Shown here in pieces: positions 54,027-64,000 of a DNA stretch of 64,000 nucleotides. Made by a program: the position numbers and the translations under genes. Position 1 is the first letter of the stretch. Each line of letters begins with the position of its first letter. The stretch lies in contig OY998179.1 of NCBI GenBank assembly GCA_963921935.1, positions 61,610,222-61,674,221 on the forward strand, read 5' to 3'. This stretch comes from Galeruca laticollis. Its lineage: Eukaryota; Arthropoda; Insecta; Coleoptera; Chrysomelidae. The notes below the pieces were generated by a model. That model saw only the letters and a list, made by a program, of their open reading frames with translations. It made no database searches and was not told where the DNA came from.

Positions 54027-55118
54027 TCAAATATCAACAATGGATTCTGATAGCAAGTGTTCGAAATGTGCTCCGTCTACTTCCTGACAGTAATACATCC
54101 TATTAGTAAACTCTTGTCGTACTCGTTTGAATGTGTCAGCTGAAATAGCATTGCATTCTTCACTAATTTTTTCTTTCAAAACGCCAATGTGATCTGGTGC
54201 CGTAGTATAAACCTTGGATTTCAAGTACCCCCATAGAAAAAAAACTAATGGTGTCAGATCTGGTGACCGAGGTGGCCATTCTATAGGACCTCGCCGGCCG
54301 ATCCATCTACCTCGATATTCTTCATCCAGGTAATGCCTTACTGCACCATAATAATGTGCAGGAGCACCATCTTGTTGAAATGTTATTTCCAGATGGCCGA
54401 ATTCATCTTGATTATCTTCCAGAATTTCAAGAATTAACGGCCCAATTGCATTTTGTAACATCTCCAGATACACTTCACCGCTTAAATTTGAATTTAGGAA
54501 AACAGGACCAACTATGTGGTTTCCCAAAATACCTGCCCAAACATTGACTTTTTCTGGAAATTGGGTATGTTGTTCACGAAAGGTGTGGGGATTTGTGTCA
54601 CTCCAATACCGTACATTTTGTGTATTCACATTTCCTTCCAGGCAAAAAGTACTTTCGTCACTAAAACAAATTGTTTTTGTGTAATGTGGGTTTTGACTAA
54701 TTTTATTTGTCATACATTCACAGAATTCGAGTCTTCTATCGGGGTCGTCATCCGAAAGGTGGTGCACCATTTTTAACTTGTATGGATGAATTTTATTTTT
54801 AGCCAACACTCTCTGTACAGTACTTTTACTTACTTCACAGATAGATGCAACTTTAGTTGAAGAGGAAGTAGGGTTTACTACCATTTCAGCAACTATATCA
54901 ATTTTTTTTTCATCACTAAATGTTGGTCGACCAGATCGTTTGGCATCTTGAACACTACCTGTTGCTTCAAACTTGTGAAGAAGCTCCCTCAAGTATGTTC
55001 TCGAGATATGGCGATCTGGGTATCTCTCATTAATTAAACGTTCCGCTTCATGGACATTCTTTCTAGATTCACCAATTATTAAGATAGCTGCTACTTTGTC
55101 GGCTTGAGTACGTACCAT
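54027..55118 (-). CDS. Mariner-like transposase, open but catalytically altered
   Basis: An uninterrupted 363-codon frame, normal length for the family. Residues 1-110 hold two helix-turn-helix units (RTYLRELLHKFEATGSV with the GRP linker at 63-65, and ASICEVSKSTVQRVLAKN). The DDE core has SDEST (Asp154), WSDTNPHTFRE, VNVWAGILGNHIVGP, FQQDGAPAHYY (Asp250) and RSPDLTPLVFFLWGYLK. By analogy with DD41D relatives (LDFYLWG) the third Asp should be residue 292, which is Val here (codon 54243-54245, GTT; a single base change from GAT). The protein could bind ends but probably cannot cut. The start ATG (55118) is the first in frame inside the right TIR. The longest intact TE ORF in the window. Confidence 0.9.
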   Translation of the reverse strand: MVRTQADKVAAILIIGESRKNVHEAERLINERYPDRHISRTYLRELLHKFEATGSVQDAKRSGRPTFSDEKKIDIVAEMVVNPTSSSTKVASICEVSKSTVQRVLAKNKIHPYKLKMVHHLSDDDPDRRLEFCECMTNKISQNPHYTKTICFSDESTFCLEGNVNTQNVRYWSDTNPHTFREQHTQFPEKVNVWAGILGNHIVGPVFLNSNLSGEVYLEMLQNAIGPLILEILEDNQDEFGHLEITFQQDGAPAHYYGAVRHYLDEEYRGRWIGRRGPIEWPPRSPDLTPLVFFLWGYLKSKVYTTAPDHIGVLKEKISEECNAISADTFKRVRQEFTNRMYYCQEVDGAHFEHLLSESIVDI

Positions 55119-55288
55119 TTTGCCTATGTAAACTCTTAAACGTCTCGTTAAACAATAATAAAATTAAATATTTAAGCTATTTAGAAAAACTTTGCAAAGC
55201 AACAAAATACTATTAAATTAAAAACGTCAATTTTTTTGACAACTAACCAGAGGCGGACTGAAAAATCTTCAATATTTAAATGTGAAAT

Positions 55289-55409
55289 AATAATTTTGGT
55301 ATTTATTTAATTTATCCGTCAAAATTAATTTGAACCCAAACAAAATTAATATGGCTATGTAGCCAATGTCAATACCTTTCAAACGAGATATCACTTGCCA
55401 TAAGGTCCT
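55289..55409 (-). repeat. Right inverted arm of DD41D-type transposon
   Basis: Complementary to 53892-54012. Confidence 0.85.
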
Positions 55410-55496
55410 TGTAATTTACCGGAGGAGCTTAATTAAAATATCGCAAATTTCTATTTGAATTTCATTTTGTGTATAGGGCTGTAGAAAAAATAATGT
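55410..55496. other. Spacer
   Basis: Nothing recognised. Confidence 0.4.
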
Positions 55497-55620
55497 ATGG
55501 AACATGTGCATAAAGTGTATTTTTTTCAGTCATGGAATTGCCGCACTCGCCTGACGGCTCGTACGGTCAACTTTTTCCATTCGTGAAAAAAAGTACCACT
55601 TTATGCACTTGTTGCATAAA
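55497..55620. repeat. GC-centred nested palindrome P7
   Basis: Outer arm tgcataaagtgtatttttttc (55508-55528) pairs with gaaaaaaagtaccactttatgca; inner catggaa / ttccatt and core gccgcactcgcctgacggct. No AGTATA terminus. Confidence 0.8.
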
Positions 55621-57420
55621 TTACTATTAAACCAACCCTATCGTGTAGAGAATTTCATAAAGAACAAATTCTTAAGTATACTTTTTTTCTCTATCTTGCA
55701 TATTTAAAGTGATATTAAGAAATATCGGAAAAAATTAGCAATTTTTGCGTTTTTTTGCAGTTAATGATTTTTCCTGCAAATGGCACAATTTTTTCAGCTG
55801 GCGGACCTTCATATTTTCTTTTCTTAGATGATTTCCGAGTAATTCCAACCGATATCTAATCTACGTCACGACACAGCCATATTTCAAAGGTTTGGGGTCT
55901 AATTCTCCTGGACTATTAAGGAAATACCACTCGCATAGCCATAAAGACACTTTTCAAATCCCTATAACTTTTCGCCATCAGTTTCAAAACGGTTTTTCAA
56001 TTCCGCAAAATATCTTCAATGCATCATAAGAAAAACACTCATTACAACTAACATCTCATTACACTTGATAAATACCAGAAAGATTCCTTAGATTAAGTAT
56101 ACTCAATTTGAAATAGAAAATTACGACATACTTTGGAAATACTCCAAAATACTTATCATTTTAATGTCAACGATTTCCTCCAAAACACAAAATTATATAC
56201 GAGGTATGGCTTCTAAACAACTAGGTTGTCGATGTAAAATGTTTTTTGATTTCCTCCGTTCATTTATTCATTATTATCTTCAAAATGCATTCCTCTTCAC
56301 TACAACGAAGCATGTGAATTTTCCGTTCGAAATAGTGCTGGAAGTCTTCTTCTAGCAGCATCTTCAAAACGCATACCGCTTCACGAATAAAGCGAATAGT
56401 CCAATAATGAGGTGTTGTATTTGTCTAGAAGTATATTGATAGACAATTTGGAATAAGCTAGCGCATTGTCTTGGTCGAAAATGTATTATTTATCTTTCCA
56501 CAATTCGGTTCATTTCACTTTACTCTTTTACGCAGTTCAGTAAGAGCGTAACGGTAGGAATGATGTTTAATAGTTTGACCTACAAGATCCCTATTCTATG
56601 AATACGGAGAAAACAATTATCATTGCTCTGAATTTTGGTATGCTCATTTTAGCTTTTCGGCGAAATTGGGCTCGTCCATTGCCAGTCTCAGTTTCATGTA
56701 ATATAAACAATTTATTAATATGTTAGGTCAGTGTACCTAATGGTGAACAATAGTAACATTTTAGCTATTTCTTACGTCAAAGGATTCCAGAAATGAAAGT
56801 AATATAATTAAGTTGTTCTAAATTGCTCAGAGTAGTTAGGAAAATAGTTAACATTAAACAAAAAAATATTTTACCATTACCACCCTCAAAAAGTGACAAA
56901 AGTACAATTTGGGAGTAATGGGAAACACGGAAATTGTTATTTACAGGAACAGTCCCTGCTATTTCCACATCTTGCTATATAAGAACCGGTTTGTAGCTTA
57001 CACTCTGTTTATAAAATCACTTTCTATTCAAATTTAAAAGTTTTGGGTTGAAAGTAAACGCTTTAATTGTGAGTTACTATAATTTTAATGGAGTAATAGT
57101 GAACAAAACAACTCTATTGTGGAGCAATGGAAAACTTGTATTTTTTATAAAAAATTAATCGGATAATTTCGAAATAAACATGTCATTTGCACATCGTCGG
57201 TGCAATGCCACACCCACGAATGCGCAAAAGTTTCGTTTTTCACCTAAGTACACCACATAGAGAAATAAACATATATAGAGAGTGTTCGTTACCGTATAAA
57301 CAGCTGGCATATCGCATCGATCTCAGCGCACCCCTTGCGGTTGTCGGAACTAATTCTTACAGGCGGAATATTTAAACTTGGTAGTTTGAATTATGGGTAG
57401 GTGAATTTTACAGTTTGTCT
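55621..57420. other. AT-rich stretch, nothing recognised
   Basis: ORFs of 60-64 codons show no family features. No repeats beyond short runs. Confidence 0.45.
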
Positions 57421-57421
57421 T

Positions 57422-57508
57422 AAAATTGTTTATTATATAATTATTTCATTCCAAAAAATAAAATTATATTTAATTTTTTGTAATGAAATAATTATAATAA
57501 ACAATTGT
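57422..57508. repeat. AT-rich hairpin
   Basis: aaaattgtttattatataat (57422) through tttcatt pairs with aatgaaataattataataaacaattgt (57482-57508), with one 2-3 bp indel and a 31-bp loop. Confidence 0.75.
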
Positions 57509-57541
57509 GAGACAAATAATTTTGGTAATAAATTATAAAAC

Positions 57542-57657
57542 GGCATACATTTAAATTTTTTATTAACCGGCACATAATATAAAAACAAATTAATAAAATA
57601 TTTAGATAAATAAGAAAATAGCAAACATTTAGTTTTTTTATTAACCTGCACATAATA
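57542..57657. repeat. Two-copy diverged tandem repeat
   Basis: ggcatacatttaaatttttt...cggcacataata (57542-57579) and gcaaacatttagttttttta...ctgcacataata (57620-57657), offset about 78 bp, several substitutions. Confidence 0.75.
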
Positions 57658-57659
57658 AA

Positions 57660-58341
57660 AAATTCATTTATCATAAAGTTACATATTTCTACTAAAATTA
57701 CATTACATTATATTTAAGAGAGTTAATTCAATATCAGATCAAATTGCTCATTAAGTTATTTTAAAATTATTGACAACAAATATTTTAATAAAAAGGAGTT
57801 AAAAACTGAATTCCCCATTTCCATGAAGACAGGAACAGGTCTGAAACAAAAAAGAAAAAATATCTTTGTTTGTTAGTCTTTTCACCATCATCTTTTTTTT
57901 TATTAATAAGGGGACACAAACTTTCAGGAGTTGAGAAAATACCTATGATTTATGTTCTCGACAGGTGAACTAATCAAAATGTATACGACCTTTTGCAAAG
58001 TAATATTTTTTACATGACCTAAAAGTGGTAAAATATGATAACAAAGTCATGCAGTATTGAAATAAATTTAACTTCTCTTTGTACATAAATCAGATGTGTT
58101 TTCTTTGAAGGAAGTGAACCTATGGCGAATGTCTAAAATATCTGTCAGCAAATTAGCCTTACATTCTTCGCAATTAAAAGTTGTAATTTTTTTTACAAGG
58201 AAACCAGAGTATTGTTTGAGTGTCAAAATTTAAATCATTTAGTTATTAATAGTAGTAGTTAATAGTGAATGGTTTTGGTTTATTATGAAAATTTAAAAAA
58301 TAATACAATAAACTGCAGTCTGCTTCATAATTTGTGTTGTA
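57660..58341. other. AT-rich, no gene
   Basis: Nothing recognised on either strand. Confidence 0.45.
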
Positions 58342-58377
58342 GTTCTTGACAATCATTATATAATGATAGTCAAGAAC
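58342..58377. repeat. 36-bp near-perfect palindrome
   Basis: gttcttgac / gtcaagaac outside and atcattatataatgat inside, one mismatched pair (A/A), no loop. Isolated; purpose unknown. Confidence 0.85.
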
Positions 58378-59263
58378 AATATTGTTACAAAAGATAAGCT
58401 TCCTTTCCACGGATAATACAGTACTTTGATTAATGTCAGACGGAAGTTTGAAAAATATTTTGTTCTTTAACTCCAAATTGCCAAGTAGCCAAAAAATTTA
58501 ATATTAACATTCTTTGCAATACAACTATGACGAATTATACCTGGTGATGACATTTTAAAGGTTCACATACTTTTATTACAACAAAAATCCTATATAAATT
58601 AAGAAACAAACTAAAAGTTATCCTAAAATACTCACCATAGTTTGTCACACCATAACCATATTTTCAACAATTTTTTGACTTTGACAAACATAAGCCATAT
58701 TCACACCAACCAATGTAAGATTCATTCATTTTTAATGACGTAAAAGTTAATATACTAGGATATTTTATAATATTTATCCACATTAAAGGCGATATGTTGA
58801 AATGTATTAAAATTTATGATATTTTATTGTATTTTGTTTATGTAAAACAGTCTTGTAGTTCGCGACAATAGAGACTCCATGCGCGGGTCAGTTGCGCAGA
58901 AACGTTGTGCCACATACCGCATATGCATCAAACTGTCTCTTATATATTATTATTTGTATATGGTACACCACTAAGAATATCTCAGTCATACCTTAGCTCT
59001 GCCACAATCATGAATGTGATTGAGAGTTAAGAGATGGTGGGGAGGAGATGTGCACTTTCACGAAAGTCAGTCTGTATTGTACACTTGCAATGCGTGAATC
59101 GCGAATATACCAATTCGTGTTTGTGGCAGAGTAGTGATTGAGTAAACATGCGACGTGCATATCACGAGAGTGAAACTTTCGTGTTTGTGTCGGTGTGGAT
59201 TTTGCATTAGTTTTACTTTCGCTGCCTTGTTTCTATTAAACATTTTTCAGTTTTGTATGTGAA
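58378..59263. other. Intergenic; CpG-containing stretch before the next TE gene
   Basis: 58850-59250 is richer in CpG (ttcgcgac, atgcgcggg, aatcgcgaat) and contains two copies of a tgcca(c/g)a...tcatgaatgtg-like motif and cacgaaagt/cacgagagtgaaact. It may be promoter or 5' UTR of the gene starting at 59264. Confidence 0.4.
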
Positions 59264-61400
59264 AATGAACGCCCACACAGCTAAAATATTTCGAAACTTG
59301 ACAAAGTTAAGTCTGGATTCACCAAAAGAGGATGGAATGTAGGTAGGTAGATGTTAATATGCTAAAAAAGAGTTTTTTGCGGTTTCCGCAAAATTTTCAA
59401 AAAAAATATACGTGGTACTGCACTTTATCTGTCTATTTGGCAACTAGTTTAACTAAAAAATTCGATATTTCTTTCAGTATTCGGAAGGCCAGATTGGTTT
59501 CACTAATGTAGGTTTTTTTTATTAGATGCCGAAGAAAATTAATGACGAATGCGACACCAAACAAGAATATGGACCCGGAACATCAAACGTTCCTGCTTCT
59601 ATACCAAGTTATGAAGGAATGCTCTCTCCAACGGTTTCAGGGAACCAACTAGAAAGTATTGCTTTCTATCATAAAATTTTACGTCACTGATAAATACAAC
59701 GAAGAATTTGTTTCATCACAATCTTTAGTAGAAATTTCGGGCACCTCCAGTAGGGGACCGACGTTCGCTAGCGCACTAGCTTCAAACAAGAGTAACCTTT
59801 CTGATTCTTCATCAGATAACTATAATCCCGAAGAAGAATCAACTTCTAGCAGTTCTTCCTGCTCTTTTTGTTCGAGCTCCAGTGATACAACATCAGAAAC
59901 AGAGGATCAAAATGAAATAAGAGAAAATAGATTGAGTAACTTATTTAGAAAGGTGTGACGCAAACATACAATTATTTCCAAGCTATATTTTTGTTTTCGT
60001 TTCAAGGTGAGGGCCCTAAGAGAAAGAAGAAAAACATGAACGCTTGGAAGAAAAACATAAAGAAACAAAAAATATTGAATGGAGAGTCTTATGTTTGTTC
60101 TAGAGGTATAGGGAGATCAGCACGTCCCATGTTACCATCCCCGTGTTCTGGTGAAGCAAACCACAAATGTGGCACTTTTATCAACGAGGAAAACCGACGC
60201 AAAATTTACAATGAATTCCGTAAAATAATTTCGGTAGATGATCAGCGAAATTTCTTAAATAGTCATATTGATAAACAAAAGAAAACGAGAGTGACTAGAA
60301 ACATTGAAAATTCAAGAAGAACGTTTACCATGAGTTACTCGTTTACCGTCAATGGGGAAAAAGACCAGTATGCCGGACCTTTTTTATGGCTACAGATGCA
60401 TTTATGCGCGGAGATCTGGTAAAGCTTTCTTCTATCGGCATAGTTGAAAAAGAAAAACGTGGAAAACATGTCCCACACAATAAATTGAAAGATGATGATG
60501 AACTGCTGATTCGTGAACACATTCTTTCGTTTCCAGCCGTGGAGTCTCATTATTGTAGGGCCTCTAGTATCAAAAAGTATTTAGATTCTTCACTAAACGT
60601 CTCTATTAAGCACAAATTTTAGAAATCAAAATGCTCAGAATTAAATGTCCATCCAGTTTCTTACGAAAAGTATCGAGAAGTGTTTAGAAGTTAGAACTTG
60701 GGGTTTCATAAACCTAAGAAGAATCAGTGTAAAAAGTGCCTAAAATATGAACAAATGACTGAGGAGGAGAAAAAACACACGTACAGTCTCATCACGAACA
60801 CATGCCAAAAAAACAACTAGCTCGTAAGGCTCGAGATGAAGACAAAGAAATTGCAAAGAATAATCCAGAAATACTGTCATTTAACTTTGACCTCGAATCA
60901 GTGCCAAAGGCTCCAACAGGACAAATATTTTATCTACGAAAATTGGCTGTTTACAATCTGACTGTCTATAACAGGACTCAGGACGGAATCTGTTACCTTT
61001 GGGATGAAACCCAAGGGAAAAGATAATTGATGAAGTATTTGATTTCAAGTCCTTTGGAACACAAAACTATAAATTGAACCAGATTCCCTGCCAACAAGTT
61101 TGCTGGTTACGATACATTAAAACCGATGCCGTCGTGACAATGTCCTATAACACAATTTTGGAGATGAATTTCAACCAATAAACAGCATGAAAAGTCGTGG
61201 ACGACCCAAAAACGTTGACCTGAAGAAAGCTTATGATAACAGTTGCCAATTTCGATTGCTAAATATAAAGATCTTCAGAAAATGTGTACTGATTTAACAA
61301 TTCCAAAGAATTATCATAACTATTATAATTCTATAAATGCCGATAAAAATATGAGATACTTTGCCGGAGCCAAATGAAAGCGAGGATTCAGACTAAAATT
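59264..61400 (+). pseudogene. TE-like gene, unclassified DNA-transposon family
   Basis: A possible first exon MNAHTAKIFRNLTKLSLDSPKED (59264-59338, with GTAGGT donor-like sequence) and a second start MPKKINDECDTKQEYGPGT after ttattag at 59524. A Ser-rich acidic region follows (59659-59958), then NAWKKNIKKQKILNGESYVCSRG, CGTFINEENRRKIYNEF, RRTFTMSYSFTVNG (60320-60355), GKHVPHNKLKDDDELLIREHILSFPAVESHYCRA, NQCKKCLKYEQMTEEEK, NNPEILSFNFDLESV and YLWDETQGKR (61000). Further fragments read to 61370. I recognise it as a widespread insect TE protein whose intact relatives continue with a YSD-CGGQN and GHT-E core; that core is deleted here. Superfamily name uncertain. Many frameshifts. Confidence 0.6.
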
Positions 61401-61479
61401 AAATTATTCAAAAATACGATTTAAGTGTTCGACTATAGTATTATAGTATTATTATCTTTGTAGTTTTTAATGTTAGAAT

Positions 61480-61640
61480 AGTATATTGTACAATGAGCGT
61501 GAAATGGCATACATTTCCCACGAGTAGGTATATGAAATTTTGTAGTACGAGCGTAGTGAGTACTACAAAATTTCATATATCTCCTCGTGGGAAATAGGTC
61601 ATTTCATGCAAATTGTACACTATACTTTTTCTACGACCAT
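61480..61640. repeat. GC-centred nested palindrome P6
   Basis: Outer agtatattgtacaatgag / caaattgtacactatact; next atttcccacgag / ctcgtgggaaat; inner atatgaaattttgtagtac (61530) / gtactacaaaatttcatat with core gagcgtagtga. Deepest nesting of the set. Confidence 0.9.
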
Positions 61641-62314
61641 CATAAATCATAAACAAAACTGTAATATTTTTCATAACAATTTTTATCATGAACTTTCCTG
61701 CCGTTATTGTTGCATGGTTTAGAGAATTTTTCTCTGAAATTATTAAGTCGGGTTCTTAACCCGTTAAATGAACCATATAATTTTTTCTTTTTGTACATGT
61801 ACCTACCTAGTTCAAATAAATGAAGATTTAAACAAACTATATTGTTTTATTTCATCGTTCAGTATGGATCTTCATCAAGTAAAAGCCTCATCTATTCAAA
61901 ATCGGTATAATTCACCTGCGGAAAAATGTATCAATTATCGAGTCTCTTTAAAGAAGTTATATCACTTCCTGCATCTAACAGGATAGTGACCGATCAATAT
62001 CAAATTATCCTCACTATCGCTACCCATTTTCAACTACTAATTTTTTTTTATAAACGAATTTTGTAAACACTGATGTGAAATGTCAAATTATTAGACAGAC
62101 GTTAACAAACATGACTCTATCATATATTATAATATATATGATAAAAAAATTCGTTAATGTAATGACAGTCTAGTAGCTCATGAAAGTCGTGGGAAATGAA
62201 ATATTTCGTTACAGCCAGCCCGTGGAAAATGAAAATGTGTATTACAACATGGTAGGTTTCTTAATCGAATACGCATTTGAAATGTACATTTTTCTTTATG
62301 GTCGTAGAAAAAGT
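61480..62314. mobile_element. Possible ~0.8-kb non-autonomous element ending in P6
   Basis: actttttctacgaccat at 61624-61640 recurs inverted as atggtcgtagaaaaagt at 62298-62314 (17 bp exact). cgtgggaaat motifs occur near both. No ORF with recognised content. Whether P6 is inside or at the edge is unclear. Confidence 0.5.
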
Positions 62315-62829
62315 TCTTTTTGTTTCACTTTTACGTTTGTTCATAATAGACGTTGATATTATTATAATTTCATGTATATGCATTTTATTTAAATAAAATA
62401 CAATGCCACAATCACGAATGTAACTTTTTTCGAAATAGAATATTTCGTAAATCCCTGATAACAGTTTAAAAATATAACTCTAGTATTTGTTAATAAATGT
62501 ACAAAAAATAATTCGCATTAAATCCTGATTTTTAGCAACTAATTGAAAGTTTAAAAGTCGAATATCTTGTAATGCTCATTTTGCACATTCGTGGGTGTGG
62601 TATTTTATCGACGACATATTTTGTTTGCATGAAACTTATCTTAATTAGGTATCCCCTAAAATAATTTAACATTAACACAAATATTCATCAGAACTGGTAG
62701 GATTCTTAAAATGTCTACAAATTTGACAAATGCGGTATCACCAAATTTTTTGCGGTTCTGTCCATAGCTTTTAGTGACGTTATTTTCACTTCTCCATCAT
62801 ATTCATCGAAATCTTCTATAACGCACAAA
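62315..62829. other. AT-rich, no gene
   Basis: Nothing recognised. Confidence 0.4.
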
Positions 62830-63160
62830 TATTTGTTTACAATGGAAAGCAGGATCATCGTTTGAGTCAATCTTAACATAGAGAATGTTAGTTTCCTCTA
62901 AAACACTTTCTGATGATGAGGAGGATATTTTTCCTTTAGTTTGTTTCTTTTTTTTGTTTGTCACTATTCATTAGTTTTTCTGGTTTTTTTATATTCTTTT
63001 TTGCTTCTGCTGTCTTTATTCGTTCCAAAATATCTTTATTTGTTAATATTTCCCCATAAACTTCATGTCTTAATCTTGTTCCAGTCGCTAATTTATTTGG
63101 GTTCTGTGAAGCCCGTTTGCTATTTGTATTTGAATATTTTAACAACAACAACAAAGAGAT
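62830..63160 (-). pseudogene. Possible C-terminal tail of a DDE-type TE protein
   Basis: Minus-strand frame LATGTRLRHEVYGEILTNKD, ILERIKTAEAKKNIKKPEK, then (after a stop) KISSSSSESVLEETN and VKIDSNDDPAFHC. A Lys-rich helix followed by Ser/Asp-rich tail is common at the carboxyl end of pogo-like transposases, but no catalytic motif is present, so the assignment is weak. Confidence 0.3.
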
Positions 63161-63549
63161 TCATGGGTAATTCACGCAAAATAAAGGGCTACTGAAACTC
63201 TTAATGACAGTATCGATAGTTTTGGTTCATAATATACCTCAAATCCAAAAACATTCCACTGAAGATAGGTCATTCATACATTCATGGTAAATACGATCAA
63301 TCGTTATGTTTGAGGAGAAAGTCATTTATACTCATTTGGCAATGCTGCACTAAGCTTCGCCTCATTATTTTAATATTTTCTCGCTTGCTCGGCCTTGAAT
63401 ATTTGGTTGCCATGAGCGGCTCGTTATTAATATGTAAAAGTGAATTAATGTCAAGAATTTGGATTATAAGGTATGGAGAAATATATTGATCATCGGGTAA
63501 AATATTTAAATAAAAGTACAATATTTTATTGATAAGTAGGTAGTGAGAC
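63161..63549. other. No gene recognised
   Basis: AT-rich; an 87-codon minus-strand ORF (63560-63297) has no family content beyond LINE remnants at its start. Confidence 0.4.
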
Positions 63550-63850
63550 AGTTCAAACATTTAATAGATCTTCCTCATGCTCACAATTACCACCAATATC
63601 CAAGTTAAAATCGCCAATTAGACTAATATTTAAATTTAGTTGAAAAAAGTTAGTAAATTAAAAACGAATATCTATAGACGCAAATTAAAACATTAATCTT
63701 GCTTACCAACTCAACAGCGCAAAATTTTCACAAATCTTCCTACATCTAGTAATACATTTATTTCAACTATTTTATTATTTAAATTTTGAGCATTGACATG
63801 TAACACCGAGAACATATAGAATAGAATACAATTCATTGATCTCACAATAG
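63550..63850 (-). pseudogene. LINE endonuclease remnant
   Basis: Minus strand, three short blocks in order but different frames: HVNAQNLNNKIVEINVLLD (Asn motif region, near 63800), KINVLICVYRYS (Tyr-Arg motif; near 63690) and SLIGDFNLDIGGN (Asp/Asn motif; near 63610). The region between Asn and Tyr motifs is largely deleted. Jockey-type by motif wording. Confidence 0.6.
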
Positions 63851-64000
63851 CAAATAATGACATAAGACAGGTGCAATATGAACAAATTAAAATGAAAAAG
63901 TCTAGCTAATTTCTATATACTGGTAAGGTATAGAAAAGTTTATATCTTGTGTCATGAGCATGAATATCACTATTCCGTAAATAATCGCTTTTAGTTCCTA
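63851..64000. other. Window end, nothing recognised
   Basis: AT-rich. Confidence 0.4.

Larger units (their letters stand above)
53892..55409 (-). mobile_element. Mariner-like DD41D-type transposon with full-length ORF
   Basis: Matching inverted arms 53892-54012 and 55289-55409 (121 bp each; aggaccttatggcaagtg and its complement) enclose a single minus-strand ORF. The right arm ends abruptly at 55409 while left-side sequence may extend to about 53721, so the right end is probably truncated. Confidence 0.8.

Noticed and set aside
54356..54776. Plus-strand ORFs opposite the mariner-like transposase
   Set aside because: Shadows of the 363-codon minus-strand gene.
58850..59250. Host CpG promoter
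   Set aside because: The only gene start downstream belongs to a TE-like family, so a host promoter is not supported.

Overview
This AT-rich window reads as non-coding, transposon-packed sequence from an arthropod nuclear genome, most likely an insect. Four things point there: the mix of element families (RTE-like and jockey/R1-like LINEs, Penelope-like elements with GIY-YIG endonuclease and hammerhead ribozymes, piggyBac, several Tc1/mariner types, Crypton-like tyrosine recombinases and a Gypsy fragment), the short GT-AG introns, the (AT)n arrays, and one 200-base assembly gap (35883-36082). No tRNA, rRNA or complete host gene was found. One 55-base segment (39022-39076) looks like an isolated host exon. 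Nearly every coding stretch is a decayed transposable element (TE) gene.

Layout. 1-865: a 725-bp, almost loopless inverted repeat flanked by (AT)n. 1260-3960: a broken RTE-like LINE. 6206-7048: a 5'-truncated Penelope element. 7053-7642: a two-copy tandem repeat with an internal micro-inversion. 8450-11152: remnants of a mariner-like transposase and two LINEs. 11153-17830: LINE A, split by a 2.67-kb mariner-like element with TIRs of about 750 bp and an intron-bearing transposase. 17930-19958: LINE E. 19959-24803: LINE B, the same family as A in opposite orientation, carrying two palindrome-bearing insertions. 25253-27357: a DD82E transposon. 29632-30581: an internally deleted mariner relative. 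31112-32064: a decayed Crypton-like recombinase. 32845-35672: a Penelope element with inverted ends, two hammerhead ribozymes and a 16-bp target duplication. 36090-37045: a LINE RNase H fragment. 37576-38019: a fold-back element. 39326-41950: a piggyBac-like element. 41985-43245: two LINE fragments. 43250-44720: a Gypsy 3' part whose integrase tail continues into an OARD1-like macro domain and a CCCH zinc finger. 44740-49077: LINE C, split by a second Penelope element (45772-47821, 14-bp duplication) and a 0.4-kb insertion. 50172-51380: a nearly intact Crypton-like recombinase. 51797-53428 and 59264-61400: two unclassified TE-like genes. 53892-55409: a mariner-like element with a full-length transposase ORF that lacks its third catalytic Asp.

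The least ordinary signals are these: (1) recurrent GC-centred nested palindromes with conserved AGTATA-type outer ends but different arm sequences, two of which bracket a Crypton-like gene; (2) the integrase-macro-CCCH arrangement; (3) inverted pairs of hammerhead ribozymes closing both Penelope copies; (4) catalytic-residue losses in otherwise open transposase and recombinase frames. All family names come from reading the translations; no database search was possible.
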